Made by a program: the position numbers and the translations under genes. DNA of 25,898 nucleotides from the NCBI GenBank assembly GCA_018713425.1, contig DVOT01000133.1, forward strand, positions 1 through 25,898, given 5' to 3'. This document shows, piece after piece, positions 1-7,991 of this stretch (position 1 is the stretch's first letter; each line of letters opens with the position of its first letter). The notes below the pieces were generated by a model. It searched no databases and had not been told where the DNA came from. It was given only the letters and a program-made list of their open reading frames with translations. The stretch comes from Alectryocaccomicrobium faecavium. GTDB lineage: Bacteria; Bacillota; Clostridia; Christensenellales; Aristaeellaceae.

Positions 1-164
1 TCTGCGTCGATCAAATCGCCCAGGCATACAACGCGCTCTACGCCCGCTCGCGAAAAATCCTGCACGGCCTGCTGCGCGCGCGAAAGCGCCAACTGCGGAT
101 AGCGCCGGCCCAGCATCACTTCCTGGCTGCAATAATGGAGATCCGTCAAAAGACCAATGCGCAT
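1..164 (-). CDS. Metallophosphoesterase, 5' part only (runs off window)
   Basis: Only the first 54 codons are inside the window; the gene continues past the left edge. The protein begins MRIGLLTDLHY, and Asp8-x-His10 is the first metal-binding motif of calcineurin-like phosphoesterases. A second motif, CLGDLID, follows near residue 48. These are the usual first two metal-ligand blocks of the family, which hydrolyses phosphomonoesters or phosphodiesters using two metal ions. The start is the ATG complementary to 162-164, preceded by an AAAGGGG ribosome binding site. A good promoter lies just upstream on the same strand. The gene is divergent from an ABC import locus whose last gene is also a metallophosphoesterase with a similar N-terminus. 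The substrate cannot be judged from this fragment. Confidence 0.85.
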   Translation of the reverse strand, partial: MRIGLLTDLHYCSQEVMLGRRYPQLALSRAQQAVQDFSRAGVERVVCLGDLIDA

Positions 165-199
165 GTGCAGCGTCCCCTTTTCTGTTCGCGATATTCCTA

Positions 200-228
200 A
201 TTATAGCAGAACGCGCGGCGAAAAACAA
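200..228 (-). promoter_or_regulatory. Sigma-A-type promoter for the left-edge metallophosphoesterase
   Basis: On the minus strand there is a -35 box TTGTTT (223-228) and a perfect -10 box TATAAT (200-205) with a 17-bp spacer. It lies about 36 bp upstream of the metallophosphoesterase ATG. Prediction from consensus match only. Confidence 0.7.
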
Positions 229-248
229 TGGCTTCGGCGGCCGCAATC

Positions 249-323
249 GACACAAAGTGCTACGTCTTGACACAAAACGCTATCGCGCCGCCGCGCAGTG
301 CCACTGCCCAACACAAAATGGTA
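249..323 (+). promoter_or_regulatory. Four helically phased direct repeats, probable AraC-type activator sites
   Basis: Three clear copies of a 14-bp element with consensus RACACAAANNGSTA start at 249, 269 and 310. A weaker copy (9 of 14 positions matching the first) starts at 290. The start-to-start spacings are therefore 20, 21 and 20 bp, about two helical turns each, so all sites face the same side of the helix. The last copy ends at 323, directly against the predicted -35 box. Direct repeats about 21 bp apart next to or overlapping the -35 box are the classic geometry for AraC-family activators, and the operon downstream encodes such a regulator. Binding by that protein is inferred. Confidence 0.6.
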
Positions 324-353
324 TTTACAGCGGGCGCGAAGCAATGCTACAAT
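324..353 (+). promoter_or_regulatory. Promoter of ABC locus 1
   Basis: The -35 box TTTACA (324-329, 5 of 6 to consensus) and -10 box TACAAT (348-353, 5 of 6) are separated by 18 bp. TGC just before the -10 box makes it an extended -10. The repeat array ends immediately upstream, which suits an activated promoter. It would give a leader of about 55 nt before the first permease. Confidence 0.6.
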
Positions 354-415
354 GCAGGCAAGAAGTTAGGAGCAACCCGGGCTGACGCAGGCCTGGAGAG
401 GAAGGAGGGGCGGCT

Positions 416-1360
416 TTGAACGGAACGCAAACCGCCATTGGTTTAAGACGCGGGCGTCTGCGGCGCATTCAGCGCAGGCTGACGAACGATTGGCAACTCT
501 ACCTATTGGTTTTGCCGGCACTGGTATACGTTTTCCTGTTTCATTATATGCCTATGTACGGCGTACAGATTGCCTTCAAGGATTACAGCACGCGCATGGG
601 CATCTGGGCCAGCCCGTGGGCAGGGCTAAAACATTTTGAGCGTTTTTTGACCTACCCCAATTGCTGGAAAATCATTCGCAACACCCTGTCCATCACCCTA
701 TATTCCCTAGCCACATTTCCCCTTCCCATTCTTGTTGCGCTACTCTTCAACGAGCTGGACAACCAGCGTTTCAAGCGCACGGTGCAAATGGTTTCCTACG
801 CGCCGCACTTTGTGTCCACCGTGGTGGTGTGTTCAATTGTAACGCTGTTTCTGGACCGCAGCAACGGCATTATCAACCATTTGATTGTGGCCCTGGGAGG
901 CGAGCGGAACGACTGGCTAAGCGTTCCTTCCATGTTTTCGGACATTTACGTCTGGTCCGGTGTGTGGCAGAATACGGGCTGGAGTACGATCATCTATCTG
1001 GCGGCACTTTCCGGCGTCTCGCCGGAGCTGCACGAGGCCGCGCGCATCGATGGCGCGAGCCGCCTGCAAATCGTTTTGCACATCAACCTGCCGGCCATCG
1101 CGCCCACAGTCATCACCATGCTGATTTTGCGCTTTGGTCAGGTGATGGATCTCGGCTTTGAAAAAATCTATCTTTTGCAGAATTCGCTCAATCTGGACGC
1201 ATCGCAGGTCATCGCTACCTATGTGTATGAATTGGGTGTGCGCAGTGGTCAGTTCAGCTATTCTTCGGCCATTGGGCTGTTCAACACTGTGATCAATGTG
1301 ATTTTGTTGCTCATCGTCAACCAGGTCAGCCGCAAGGTGGCAGACATCAGTCTGTGGTAA
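416..1360 (+). CDS. Sugar ABC transporter permease, LplB type (locus 1)
   Basis: A 314-residue inner-membrane permease of the CUT1 carbohydrate import family, one half of the channel. After a short basic N-terminus come several hydrophobic segments, the first in WQLYLLVLPALVYVFLF (about 27-43). The ATPase-docking EAA loop is EAARIDGASRLQIVLHINLP at about 207-226. Length and sequence style match LplB/YtcP-system permeases (COG4209). The start is a TTG at 416, placed 5 bp after GGAGGGG (404-410); the next in-frame Met is inside the first membrane segment, so TTG is the best start. The second permease begins 12 bp downstream. No ATPase gene is nearby, as is usual for this family, which borrows a shared MsmX-like ATPase. 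The substrate is unknown; oligosaccharide is the family expectation. Confidence 0.9.
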   Translation: MNGTQTAIGLRRGRLRRIQRRLTNDWQLYLLVLPALVYVFLFHYMPMYGVQIAFKDYSTRMGIWASPWAGLKHFERFLTYPNCWKIIRNTLSITLYSLATFPLPILVALLFNELDNQRFKRTVQMVSYAPHFVSTVVVCSIVTLFLDRSNGIINHLIVALGGERNDWLSVPSMFSDIYVWSGVWQNTGWSTIIYLAALSGVSPELHEAARIDGASRLQIVLHINLPAIAPTVITMLILRFGQVMDLGFEKIYLLQNSLNLDASQVIATYVYELGVRSGQFSYSSAIGLFNTVINVILLLIVNQVSRKVADISLW

Positions 1361-1372
1361 AGGAGGCGCGCT

Positions 1373-2299
1373 ATGCAAAGGACAGTTGGCAGGCACATCC
1401 GCAAATCCCGCTCCGACCGGGTATTTGACGTGTGCAACGTGGCGTTCATGCTGGTTTTTTCGTTTTTGATGATTTATCCTCTGTATTTCACTGTGATCGC
1501 CTCCATTTCCGACCCATACGAGGTGATCAATGGCCGCGTATACATCGCCCCGGTGGGGCTCACGCTGGAGGCGTATCAGAACGTTTTTAAAGAAGACCGC
1601 ATCTGGATGGGCTATCTTAACACCATAAAGTATACGGCTTTTGGCACGCTTTTCAATTTGCTTTTGACCATTCCCGCCGCCTACACGCTCAGCAAAAAGC
1701 ACGTTCTGGGGCGCCGGGCGATGAGCATGTATTTCCTCATTCCTATGTATTTTGGCGGCGGCCTGGTGCCCACGTATTTGCAGGTGAAGGCCCTGGGACT
1801 GATGAACACGCCTTACACGCTGATTCTGCTGGGCGGGGTGAGCATGTACAATCTGATTGTCACGCGCGTGTTCTTTTCCACTTCCATCCCAGAGGCGCTG
1901 TACGAGAGCGCCAAAATTGATGGCGCCAGTGAGTTGCGCATCTTCTGGCGCATTGTGTTGCCGCTAGCCAAGCCCATTATAGCGGTTATGGCGCTGTTTT
2001 ATTCCGTCAGCCACTGGAACAGTTATTTCAACGCCCTGATTTACATCTCCCGCGACGAATACCAACCGCTGCAAATCGTGCTGCGCAACATCCTGCTGAG
2101 CAACCAGATGAGCCTGGCCATCCTGGGCACGGATAACCTGGAAGCCGAGGTGGTGCAGGCCGCCGCACGCCGCCAGTATCTGGCGCAAGGCATGAAATAC
2201 GCGCTCATCTTCATCTCGTCCGCTCCGCTGCTCATCGCCTATCCCTTTGTGCAAAAGCACTTTGTGAAGGGCGTGATGATCGGCTCGGTGAAGGGTTAA
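1373..2299 (+). CDS. Sugar ABC transporter permease, YtcP/MalG type (locus 1)
   Basis: A 308-residue partner permease (COG0395-like). Hydrophobic segments start with VAFMLVFSFLMIYPLYFTVI, and the periplasmic-side pattern ISDPYEVINGRVYIAPVGLT is typical of YtcP-like proteins. The EAA loop is YESAKIDGASELRIFWRIVL at about 177-196. The C-terminus FVKGVMIGSVKG is the characteristic family ending and is nearly repeated in the second permease of locus 2 (FVKGVMLGAVKG). AGGAGG (1361-1366) precedes the ATG by 6 bp. It is expected to form a heterodimer with the upstream permease. Confidence 0.9.
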   Translation: MQRTVGRHIRKSRSDRVFDVCNVAFMLVFSFLMIYPLYFTVIASISDPYEVINGRVYIAPVGLTLEAYQNVFKEDRIWMGYLNTIKYTAFGTLFNLLLTIPAAYTLSKKHVLGRRAMSMYFLIPMYFGGGLVPTYLQVKALGLMNTPYTLILLGGVSMYNLIVTRVFFSTSIPEALYESAKIDGASELRIFWRIVLPLAKPIIAVMALFYSVSHWNSYFNALIYISRDEYQPLQIVLRNILLSNQMSLAILGTDNLEAEVVQAAARRQYLAQGMKYALIFISSAPLLIAYPFVQKHFVKGVMIGSVKG

Positions 2300-2320
2300 C
2301 CAGCGGCACGAGCCGCTTGG
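2300..2320 (+). other. Small hairpin between permease and binding-protein genes
   Basis: AGCGGC (2302-2307) pairs with GCCGCT (2312-2317) around a 4-nt loop, and the flanking CC/GG extend the stem past one bulge. There is no T-run, so it is not a terminator. It may act as an mRNA processing or stability element ahead of the binding-protein gene. Weak evidence. Confidence 0.3.
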
Positions 2321-2346
2321 GATAAACAAAGGAGGATTGGTTCCGC

Positions 2347-4050
2347 ATGAAAAAACTCGTTTCTCTGGTGCTGGCATTGGTCATGCTGCTTTCGCTCGCT
2401 CCCGCCGCTTTTGCCCGTGAAGCGGAAGGGGGCCGCAATTTCTACGATTATCACGATTACAGCCAGTTCCCGCTGGGGGACGGCAGCGATTCCGCGGAGA
2501 ACACCATTTCCGTGGCCGTGCGCTCGGATCCCACTTACAGTGCCGACGCCTGGGATACCTGGTTCTGGCCGTGGATGAAACAGGCGAGCGGCCTGAACTT
2601 CGACATTGAGCAAGTGCTTTCCACCGCCATCAGCGACCGCAAGAACCTGATGTTCGTTTCCGGCGACATTCCTGATGTGATGATCGGCTTTGGTTTTTCA
2701 ACCTCGCAGCTTGTGAAATACGGCCAAGTCGAAGGCCAACTGCTGGCGCTCAACGATTACATCACGCCGGAAATCATGCCCTACCTTTCCCAGTGGTTTG
2801 AGGATTATCCGGAATACGAGGCGCTGTGCACCGCACCGGATGGCAACATCTATTCCTTCCCCTGCTTCATGGCCTACAACCCGGGCAACAGCGAGCGCTT
2901 CTTCTGGAACACCACTTGGCTTGACGAGGTTGGCAAGGAAATCCCCAACACGCTGGATGAGTTCCTGGACGTGCTCTACGCCATGAAAGAGGCGCGGCCG
3001 GATTCCTATCCGCTGGGCGGCGGCGCCAACGGCGACGACCCGCGCTCCTATATCCTCAATGCCATGGGCTATCTGGCTCCCACTTCTTCCAACAACGACA
3101 AGGGTTATAACATCGCTGTGCGCAATGGCGAGCTGGTGATCCCCGGCGGCGACGAGCTCTACAAAGAATTCTTGACCATCATGCACCAGTTGTATGAGGA
3201 TGAGATCATCAATCCTTCCTTCTTCAGCATGGAAAAGACCGCTATCGATGCCATGATCGCCGAGGACAAGAATGGCGCGATTCCCATCTATGCCTATCTG
3301 GCCACGCCCGAGGTGGAAAAGTTCCAGCAGTGGACCAGCGGCTATCCGCTCACCAGCGAATGGAACGACACGAAGCAATGGCTGGCGGCCTCCACGCTGA
3401 ACATTGGCGGCTGCGTAGTGTCGGCGGACTGTGCGAACCCGGAACTGGTTTGCCGCTGGATTGATTTCTTCTTTGGCGATCTGGGCCACCTGTACCAGTG
3501 GAACGGCCCCGCCGCTAACAACGACGATTGCATGGGCCTGACGAAGGGCTACGTGATCGACCCGGTGACCGGCGCGAGCACCTATGTGGACGTGACGGAT
3601 GGCACCTATGAAAGCAACCTGGTGCGTAACTACGCGCAGATGATGGGCTTCTTCAATGTGTTCGGCGCGCGCGGCCATGCCTTGGGCAATCCGGACATGA
3701 CCGAGCTGAACATCATGCAGAAGTTCTATGGCGCGGAGATGACCGAATCGACCTATGACCTCACCAACGGCGACCAGCACTACCGCTATTCCATGCTTCA
3801 GGCGATCACGCCCTACGAGGTGAGCGATTTCCCCTATATCATCTATTTCGACGACGAGACCAACAACAGCATCAGCGATCTGGCCTCGGTAATCACCCCC
3901 TATATCGAAACCGAAACGGCCAAGTTCATCACGGGTGTGCGCGACTTGAGCGAATTCGATACCTATCTGGAAGAACTCAAGGCGCTTGACTTTGACACGT
4001 ATTTGGGGTATTATCAAGAGGCATACGACGCATATCTAGCGGCGAAGTAA
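2347..4050 (+). CDS. Extracellular solute-binding protein, LplA-like (locus 1)
   Basis: A 567-residue family 1 solute-binding protein that should capture the substrate and deliver it to the two permeases. It starts MKKLVSLVLALVMLLSLAPA followed by AFAREAEGG: a basic n-region, a hydrophobic core and a signal peptidase I site after AFA. There is no lipobox cysteine, unlike most monoderm binding proteins and unlike the locus 2 protein. The mature part has the expected features of large LplA-type proteins, including ISVAVRSDPTYSADAWDTWF, LMFVSGDIPDVMIGFG and a C-terminal FITGVRDLSEFDTYLEELKA segment; the last resembles FVMGTRSLDEWDAYVSTVES in the locus 2 paralogue. AGGAGG is about 11 bp before the ATG. 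Oligosaccharide binding is a family inference; the exact ligand is unknown. Confidence 0.9.
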   Translation: MKKLVSLVLALVMLLSLAPAAFAREAEGGRNFYDYHDYSQFPLGDGSDSAENTISVAVRSDPTYSADAWDTWFWPWMKQASGLNFDIEQVLSTAISDRKNLMFVSGDIPDVMIGFGFSTSQLVKYGQVEGQLLALNDYITPEIMPYLSQWFEDYPEYEALCTAPDGNIYSFPCFMAYNPGNSERFFWNTTWLDEVGKEIPNTLDEFLDVLYAMKEARPDSYPLGGGANGDDPRSYILNAMGYLAPTSSNNDKGYNIAVRNGELVIPGGDELYKEFLTIMHQLYEDEIINPSFFSMEKTAIDAMIAEDKNGAIPIYAYLATPEVEKFQQWTSGYPLTSEWNDTKQWLAASTLNIGGCVVSADCANPELVCRWIDFFFGDLGHLYQWNGPAANNDDCMGLTKGYVIDPVTGASTYVDVTDGTYESNLVRNYAQMMGFFNVFGARGHALGNPDMTELNIMQKFYGAEMTESTYDLTNGDQHYRYSMLQAITPYEVSDFPYIIYFDDETNNSISDLASVITPYIETETAKFITGVRDLSEFDTYLEELKALDFDTYLGYYQEAYDAYLAAK

Positions 4051-4068
4051 GAAAAAACACAGCTTTGT

Positions 4069-4106
4069 ACGGGCAATCTGCGCGCATGGCGTCGCGGGTT
4101 GCCCGT
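4069..4106 (+). other. Hairpin between binding-protein and regulator genes
   Basis: ACGGGCAA (4069-4076) is perfectly complementary to TTGCCCGT (4099-4106), with a 22-nt GC-rich loop. No T-run follows. It sits just after the highly expressed class of gene (binding protein) and before the regulator, where such hairpins often protect the upstream mRNA end or damp downstream expression. That role is inferred. Confidence 0.4.
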
Positions 4107-4127
4107 GCCTTGGAAAGGGAAACATCT

Positions 4128-6236
4128 ATGGCGAAGCGAAAGGAATCCAGCATGCGTTTGCGGTATTTTGGCTCCTATATGGGCGTGGTGCTGTGCGCGT
4201 GCGTATTGATCGGCATGCTGGGCCTCAGCCGTGCCATAAACGAGATCTACGAAGCGAGCCGGCTCGAGTATCAGGAGCGCATGGAGCTGGCAGTGGAAGA
4301 TTTGTGCGCCCAGCAGGAAATCCTGGAGAATATTTCCTTTCGCATCAAAAGCACCGCCCTGTACCGGCCCTTCTTTACGGAGCGTAACGCCTATTATGAA
4401 ACGGAAGTCGTGGAAGACATTCTGAAATACCGGGATTATTCCCCCCTGATCGATCAATATTATCTGCTGCAGCGGGAAACAGGCGATGTATATTCGCCCC
4501 AGGGCAAGTTGACATACGCCCAATTCGCCCAATATCGGCTGCAAGTGGAGGAATCGTGGCTCGACGGCCTGTTTTCCGGCATGGCAATGCAGATTTTGGC
4601 GCATCCGCATGATCCGGATACGCTGCTTTTTGTGCTTCCCTTCCGCGTGCAGACGGACGGCGTACACGTGCCGGACACCTGCCTGATTTTCCTGATCGAG
4701 CGTGCCGCCTTGGCCGAGCGTCTGGAGCGCATCAGCGCCCTGGATCCCTCCATGCTCGCCGTCTACTGGCGGGATTTTCTGCTATTGGGGAATCCATCCA
4801 TCCTGGAGCGGGAAACGCTTTTGGTCACCAGCCAGGAGGCGGACTGGCAGATCTTTTCTTTTGTGCAGCCCGAGCGCATCAACCAGCGCCTCACGGATTT
4901 CCGGCGCTATTTCATCCTGGTGCTCACCCTAGGAACGGTTTTTATCCTTGCGCTGGCCGCGCTGATTGCCGGCCGCAGCTACCGTCCCATAAGCCGCTTG
5001 ACTGCGCGACTGAACATTCCACAAAACGCCAGCGCGGAGGACATCGAGGCGGCGGTGAATGCCCTGCAGGACGCGCAGAGCTACACCAAGCAGCAATTGC
5101 AAAACGACCTGGCCGGCATCGCCCGCCAGCGGCGGGAAATCGCCAAACAGCTACTGTTTGCGCGTCTGAACGGCATGCGCGACGCGCGCCTGGACGCGCA
5201 ACTGGCGGAGGCGGGCATCGCGCTGTCCCATCCGTTGTTTTGCGTGGTGCTGGTGAAATGGCTGGATGGCAAGAGTCGGGAAGAAACCGTTGCTTCCATG
5301 GTGTACGCGCTGGCGGACGGCGACATGAGCCTGTATCCGGCGGGACTGTACCGCGCGGGCGAGAGCATTTTGTTGCTCAACTTTGCTCTGCGGGAGCAAC
5401 TGGAGGATTTTGTGATGGTGCTGCGCGAAAGCCTGGAGGTGGAGGGCGGAAGGGTAGCGCTGTTCGTGGGCGATATCTGCGAGGACATGGGGCAGATCAC
5501 CCTCTCCTTTGTGAGCGCCATCGCGCGCCGGGAAGCGGAATTTTCGGGAGAAACGGAGCGAATCGGGCCAATGGAAGCGGGTTGGTATGATGACCGGCAG
5601 GTGCGGCTGATGATGCAGGCCCTGCGAGAGGGCAATTCCATCAAGGCGCAAACCTGTCTGGACGCGCTTTGCCAGATGCTGCGGGAAAAATACCCCATGA
5701 TGGCGCTGCAGCGTTGCATTTGGGCGGATGTTGGCAGCCAGTTGCTCAGAACGGTCGCGCAGATGAACGTGCATCTGGATTCCGAGCAATTGCACATGTT
5801 CCTCATGGCGGTGGATACGCACAGCTTTCAGCAGCATCTTTCGCGGGTGCTGGATCAGGCCATCGCCGCTTCGAATGCGCGCACGGCCCAAGAAAACCAG
5901 CAAATGGAGCGCAATGTGGTGGAATACATTCAGGCGCACCTGTTTTCGCCGCAGTTCACCATCGCCGAGGTGGCGGGCGCTTTTGACACTTCGGAACGCA
6001 AGGTAGGCGCCATTATAAAATTGGCGACGGGCCTGCCTTATAAAGAGTTTATCATTCAACTGCGCATGGAGCGCGCCAAAGAACTGCTCACCCGGGAGGA
6101 TTACAATGTGGCGCAGACGGGCGAAGCGGTGGGGTATAACAACATTCCCTACTTTATTAAAACTTTCCGCAATTTCACGGGCTACACGCCCGGCGAATAC
6201 CGGAAACTGTTTGAGGAAAAGGAGGATGCGCGATGA
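4128..6236 (+). CDS. Membrane-anchored AraC-family transcriptional regulator (locus 1)
   Basis: A 702-residue one-component sensor-regulator. A first membrane segment lies at about 14-35 (SYMGVVLCACVLIGMLGL) and a second at about 258-282 (YFILVLTLGTVFILALAALI), with an extracytoplasmic region of about 220 residues between them. A juxtamembrane RSYRPISRLTARL stretch and a long cytoplasmic part follow. The C-terminus (about 597-695) is an AraC double helix-turn-helix: VVEYIQAHLFSPQFTIAEVA through AVGYNNIPYFIKTFRNFTGY. The architecture resembles Bacillus YesS/YtdP-type regulators. An in-frame TTG at 4065 exists, but the ATG at 4128 has a GAAAGGGA site and gives a sensible basic N-terminus. It is the natural candidate to bind the phased repeats at 249-323 and so activate its own operon. 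It overlaps the next gene by 4 bp (ATGA). Confidence 0.9.
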   Translation: MAKRKESSMRLRYFGSYMGVVLCACVLIGMLGLSRAINEIYEASRLEYQERMELAVEDLCAQQEILENISFRIKSTALYRPFFTERNAYYETEVVEDILKYRDYSPLIDQYYLLQRETGDVYSPQGKLTYAQFAQYRLQVEESWLDGLFSGMAMQILAHPHDPDTLLFVLPFRVQTDGVHVPDTCLIFLIERAALAERLERISALDPSMLAVYWRDFLLLGNPSILERETLLVTSQEADWQIFSFVQPERINQRLTDFRRYFILVLTLGTVFILALAALIAGRSYRPISRLTARLNIPQNASAEDIEAAVNALQDAQSYTKQQLQNDLAGIARQRREIAKQLLFARLNGMRDARLDAQLAEAGIALSHPLFCVVLVKWLDGKSREETVASMVYALADGDMSLYPAGLYRAGESILLLNFALREQLEDFVMVLRESLEVEGGRVALFVGDICEDMGQITLSFVSAIARREAEFSGETERIGPMEAGWYDDRQVRLMMQALREGNSIKAQTCLDALCQMLREKYPMMALQRCIWADVGSQLLRTVAQMNVHLDSEQLHMFLMAVDTHSFQQHLSRVLDQAIAASNARTAQENQQMERNVVEYIQAHLFSPQFTIAEVAGAFDTSERKVGAIIKLATGLPYKEFIIQLRMERAKELLTREDYNVAQTGEAVGYNNIPYFIKTFRNFTGYTPGEYRKLFEEKEDAR

Positions 6237-7249
6237 ATGTGCATTTTGCGGTAATCACCGATTTGCACGTGGATATCATGCACGATGGCGTAGCGCGTAT
6301 GCAGGCATTCTGTGAGGCCGCGGTGGCGGAACATGTGGATTTTTTGCTGCACTTGGGGGATATGCAGTATCCCGAGGCGGATTTTTTGCGCCAATACGCG
6401 CCCGAAAGCCTGGAAAAGCGAGAGAGCCGCGCCTGGTTTGTGTGCGACCGGGATGATGAAAAGCTGGCGGTTAAACGCCTAGCGGCGCAAACTGGGCTGA
6501 AATTGTATGGCGTGCTGGGCAACCACGATATGGATTCCTGCGATAAGGCCACGGCCTGCCGCTATTGGGGCATGCCAGGGCCGCGATACAGTTTTGTGGA
6601 AGGCGACGTGCGCTTTATCGCCTTGGACACCAATTTTGTCCGCGAAGGTGCGAAAATGCTGGATTTTGACCATTGCAATTATCGCGGCCGCCGCGCGGAA
6701 GACATCGGCTTTTTGACCCGCCCGCAGCTCGACTGGCTGGAGCAAGAAATCCTGCGTTCGCAGGAACCGTGCGTGCTGCTCTCGCACGCGGCCCTGGGCG
6801 ACGACCTCCTCTGCGCGCACGATCGCGCGGCGCTGTGGGATATGCTCGAACGGGTCAACAGCGACCGGCGGCGCGTGATCTTGGCGCTCAATGGGCACAA
6901 CCACGTCGATGGCATGAGCGTGCGCCGGGGCGTGCCTTTCATCAGCGTCAACAGCGCCTCGAACATCTGGATCGGCCACCAATACGACACCGTCCGCTAT
7001 AGCGAGACCATCTGCCGCACTTATCCACACATCAAGGGCTGCGCGCCCTATCGCGATGCGCTCTTCGCCCTGTTCGCCATCGACGATTCGGGCATATCCA
7101 TGCAGGGGCGCAGCACGGGCTTTGTGGGCCCTTCGCCGCAGGAATTGGGCTTTCCCAAAGAGGCGTCCTTCTTCGAGCCCGCGCCTCTGGTGCGCTCGCG
7201 CTCTCTGCCATTGCGCGCCCTTGCGGGCGAGGGCCCTGTCGCTGAATAG
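6233..7249 (+). CDS. Metallophosphoesterase, calcineurin-like (end of locus 1)
   Basis: A 338-residue protein with the full set of calcineurin-like motifs: Asp10-x-His12 (ITDLHVD), Gly42-Asp43 (HLGDMQ), GNHD with Asn97-His98-Asp99, a later His in LLSHAAL, and Gly-His-Asn-His near 221-224 (LNGHNHVDG). These bind two metal ions and hydrolyse phosphate esters. There is no signal peptide, so it acts in the cytoplasm. The ATG overlaps the regulator stop (ATGA), with AGGAGG 8-10 bp upstream inside the regulator gene, so the two are probably translationally coupled. Its place in the import locus suggests it works on the imported compound or a derivative. That is inference; the family is broad (cyclic-nucleotide, glycerophosphodiester and nucleotide substrates among others). 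Confidence 0.88.
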   Translation: MNVHFAVITDLHVDIMHDGVARMQAFCEAAVAEHVDFLLHLGDMQYPEADFLRQYAPESLEKRESRAWFVCDRDDEKLAVKRLAAQTGLKLYGVLGNHDMDSCDKATACRYWGMPGPRYSFVEGDVRFIALDTNFVREGAKMLDFDHCNYRGRRAEDIGFLTRPQLDWLEQEILRSQEPCVLLSHAALGDDLLCAHDRAALWDMLERVNSDRRRVILALNGHNHVDGMSVRRGVPFISVNSASNIWIGHQYDTVRYSETICRTYPHIKGCAPYRDALFALFAIDDSGISMQGRSTGFVGPSPQELGFPKEASFFEPAPLVRSRSLPLRALAGEGPVAE

Positions 7250-7299
7250 CGGCAGGATCTCCTCTTCGGGCGCTGCCGCGCGGTTGCCTGCCACGCAAA

Positions 7300-7346
7300 G
7301 GGGCGCGTGTTGCTATCCGGGTTTCCGCAACACGCGCCCCCTTTTT
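7300..7346 (+). terminator. Rho-independent terminator of ABC locus 1
   Basis: A perfect 14-bp stem: GGGGCGCGTGTTGC (7300-7313) pairs with GCAACACGCGCCCC (7327-7340) around a 13-nt loop, followed by CTTTTT. It ends the plus-strand operon. The opposite side has only a short T-run, so it is a poorer terminator for the convergent minus-strand operon. Confidence 0.9.
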
Positions 7347-7355
7347 GCGCCGCTG

Positions 7356-7991
7356 TTATGCGGTTTCCCCGCCCGCCCAGGGAAGCACGATTGCGCCTGG
7401 CAAGGCAGCGAGGTTCTCTCTCGTGATTTCCAAGGTGGCGGATTTCGCGCGCGTGGCGCCGGTGAGCGCGCAAAACCGCGTTTCATCCGCGATGGGGAAA
7501 TTGCCGTTCAGGCAGGGTGTTTTGAAGTGCATGGGGATGGCGATGCGCGGTTTCACGCGCTCGATGACTTGGATGGCCGCGCCAGTATCGATGGTATAGA
7601 ACCCGCCGATGGGAACCAGCAGCACATCGATGTTTTGCAATCCATCCACGCCCGAAACATGGCCCAGATCGCCCAAATGCGCCACCGAAAGCCCTTCGCC
7701 CTGGAACACAAAGATCAGGTTTTCACCGCGCTTGGCGCCGCCCTGATCGTCGTGATAAGCGCTACGCGTGGCGATGCTGACGCCGCCAATCTCCCATTCG
7801 CCTTTGGTGGAAAGCACGCGCGGGCAAGCGATACCCGTGGTGTCGTTATGGTCAAAATGCTGGTGGCTCTCGGTGATCACGTCTGCGCGCGCGGGCTTTT
7901 GCGGATAGCCAACGCTGCAGGGATCGGTCACGATGGTCAGTCCGGCCATTTCCAAGGCAAACGTCGAGTGTCCATAAAATGTGATCTTCAT
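7356..7991 (-). CDS. MBL-fold metal-dependent hydrolase (UPF0173/UlaG-like)
   Basis: A 211-residue metallo-beta-lactamase-fold protein. It starts MKITFYGHSTFALEMAGLTI with TDP at 22-24, the standard opening of the UPF0173 group. The metal-binding motif is ESHQHFDHND (41-50), that is His43-x-His45-x-Asp47-His48. Later motifs are AHLGDLGH and the terminal IPMHFKT. Relatives are annotated as predicted metal-dependent hydrolases; the L-ascorbate-6-phosphate lactonase UlaG is a distant characterised member, so the reaction here is unknown. It is the last gene of the acpS operon, and its ATG overlaps the upstream stop by 4 bp (ATGA). AGGGAGGA precedes the start. Confidence 0.85.
   Translation of the reverse strand: MKITFYGHSTFALEMAGLTIVTDPCSVGYPQKPARADVITESHQHFDHNDTTGIACPRVLSTKGEWEIGGVSIATRSAYHDDQGGAKRGENLIFVFQGEGLSVAHLGDLGHVSGVDGLQNIDVLLVPIGGFYTIDTGAAIQVIERVKPRIAIPMHFKTPCLNGNFPIADETRFCALTGATRAKSATLEITRENLAALPGAIVLPWAGGETA

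Noticed and set aside
267..295. TTGACA at 267-272 as a -35 box for locus 1
   Set aside because: No -10-like sequence lies 16-19 bp downstream (the region is GC-only); the TTGACA is better explained as part of the second repeat copy.
228..419. 63-residue plus-strand open frame upstream of the first permease
   Set aside because: It covers the predicted -35/-10 boxes and the repeat array, has no ribosome binding site and no recognisable protein features.
2698..4017. 439-residue minus-strand frame
   Set aside because: It is the antisense shadow of the binding-protein gene, with histidine/arginine/isoleucine-rich composition and no start signals.
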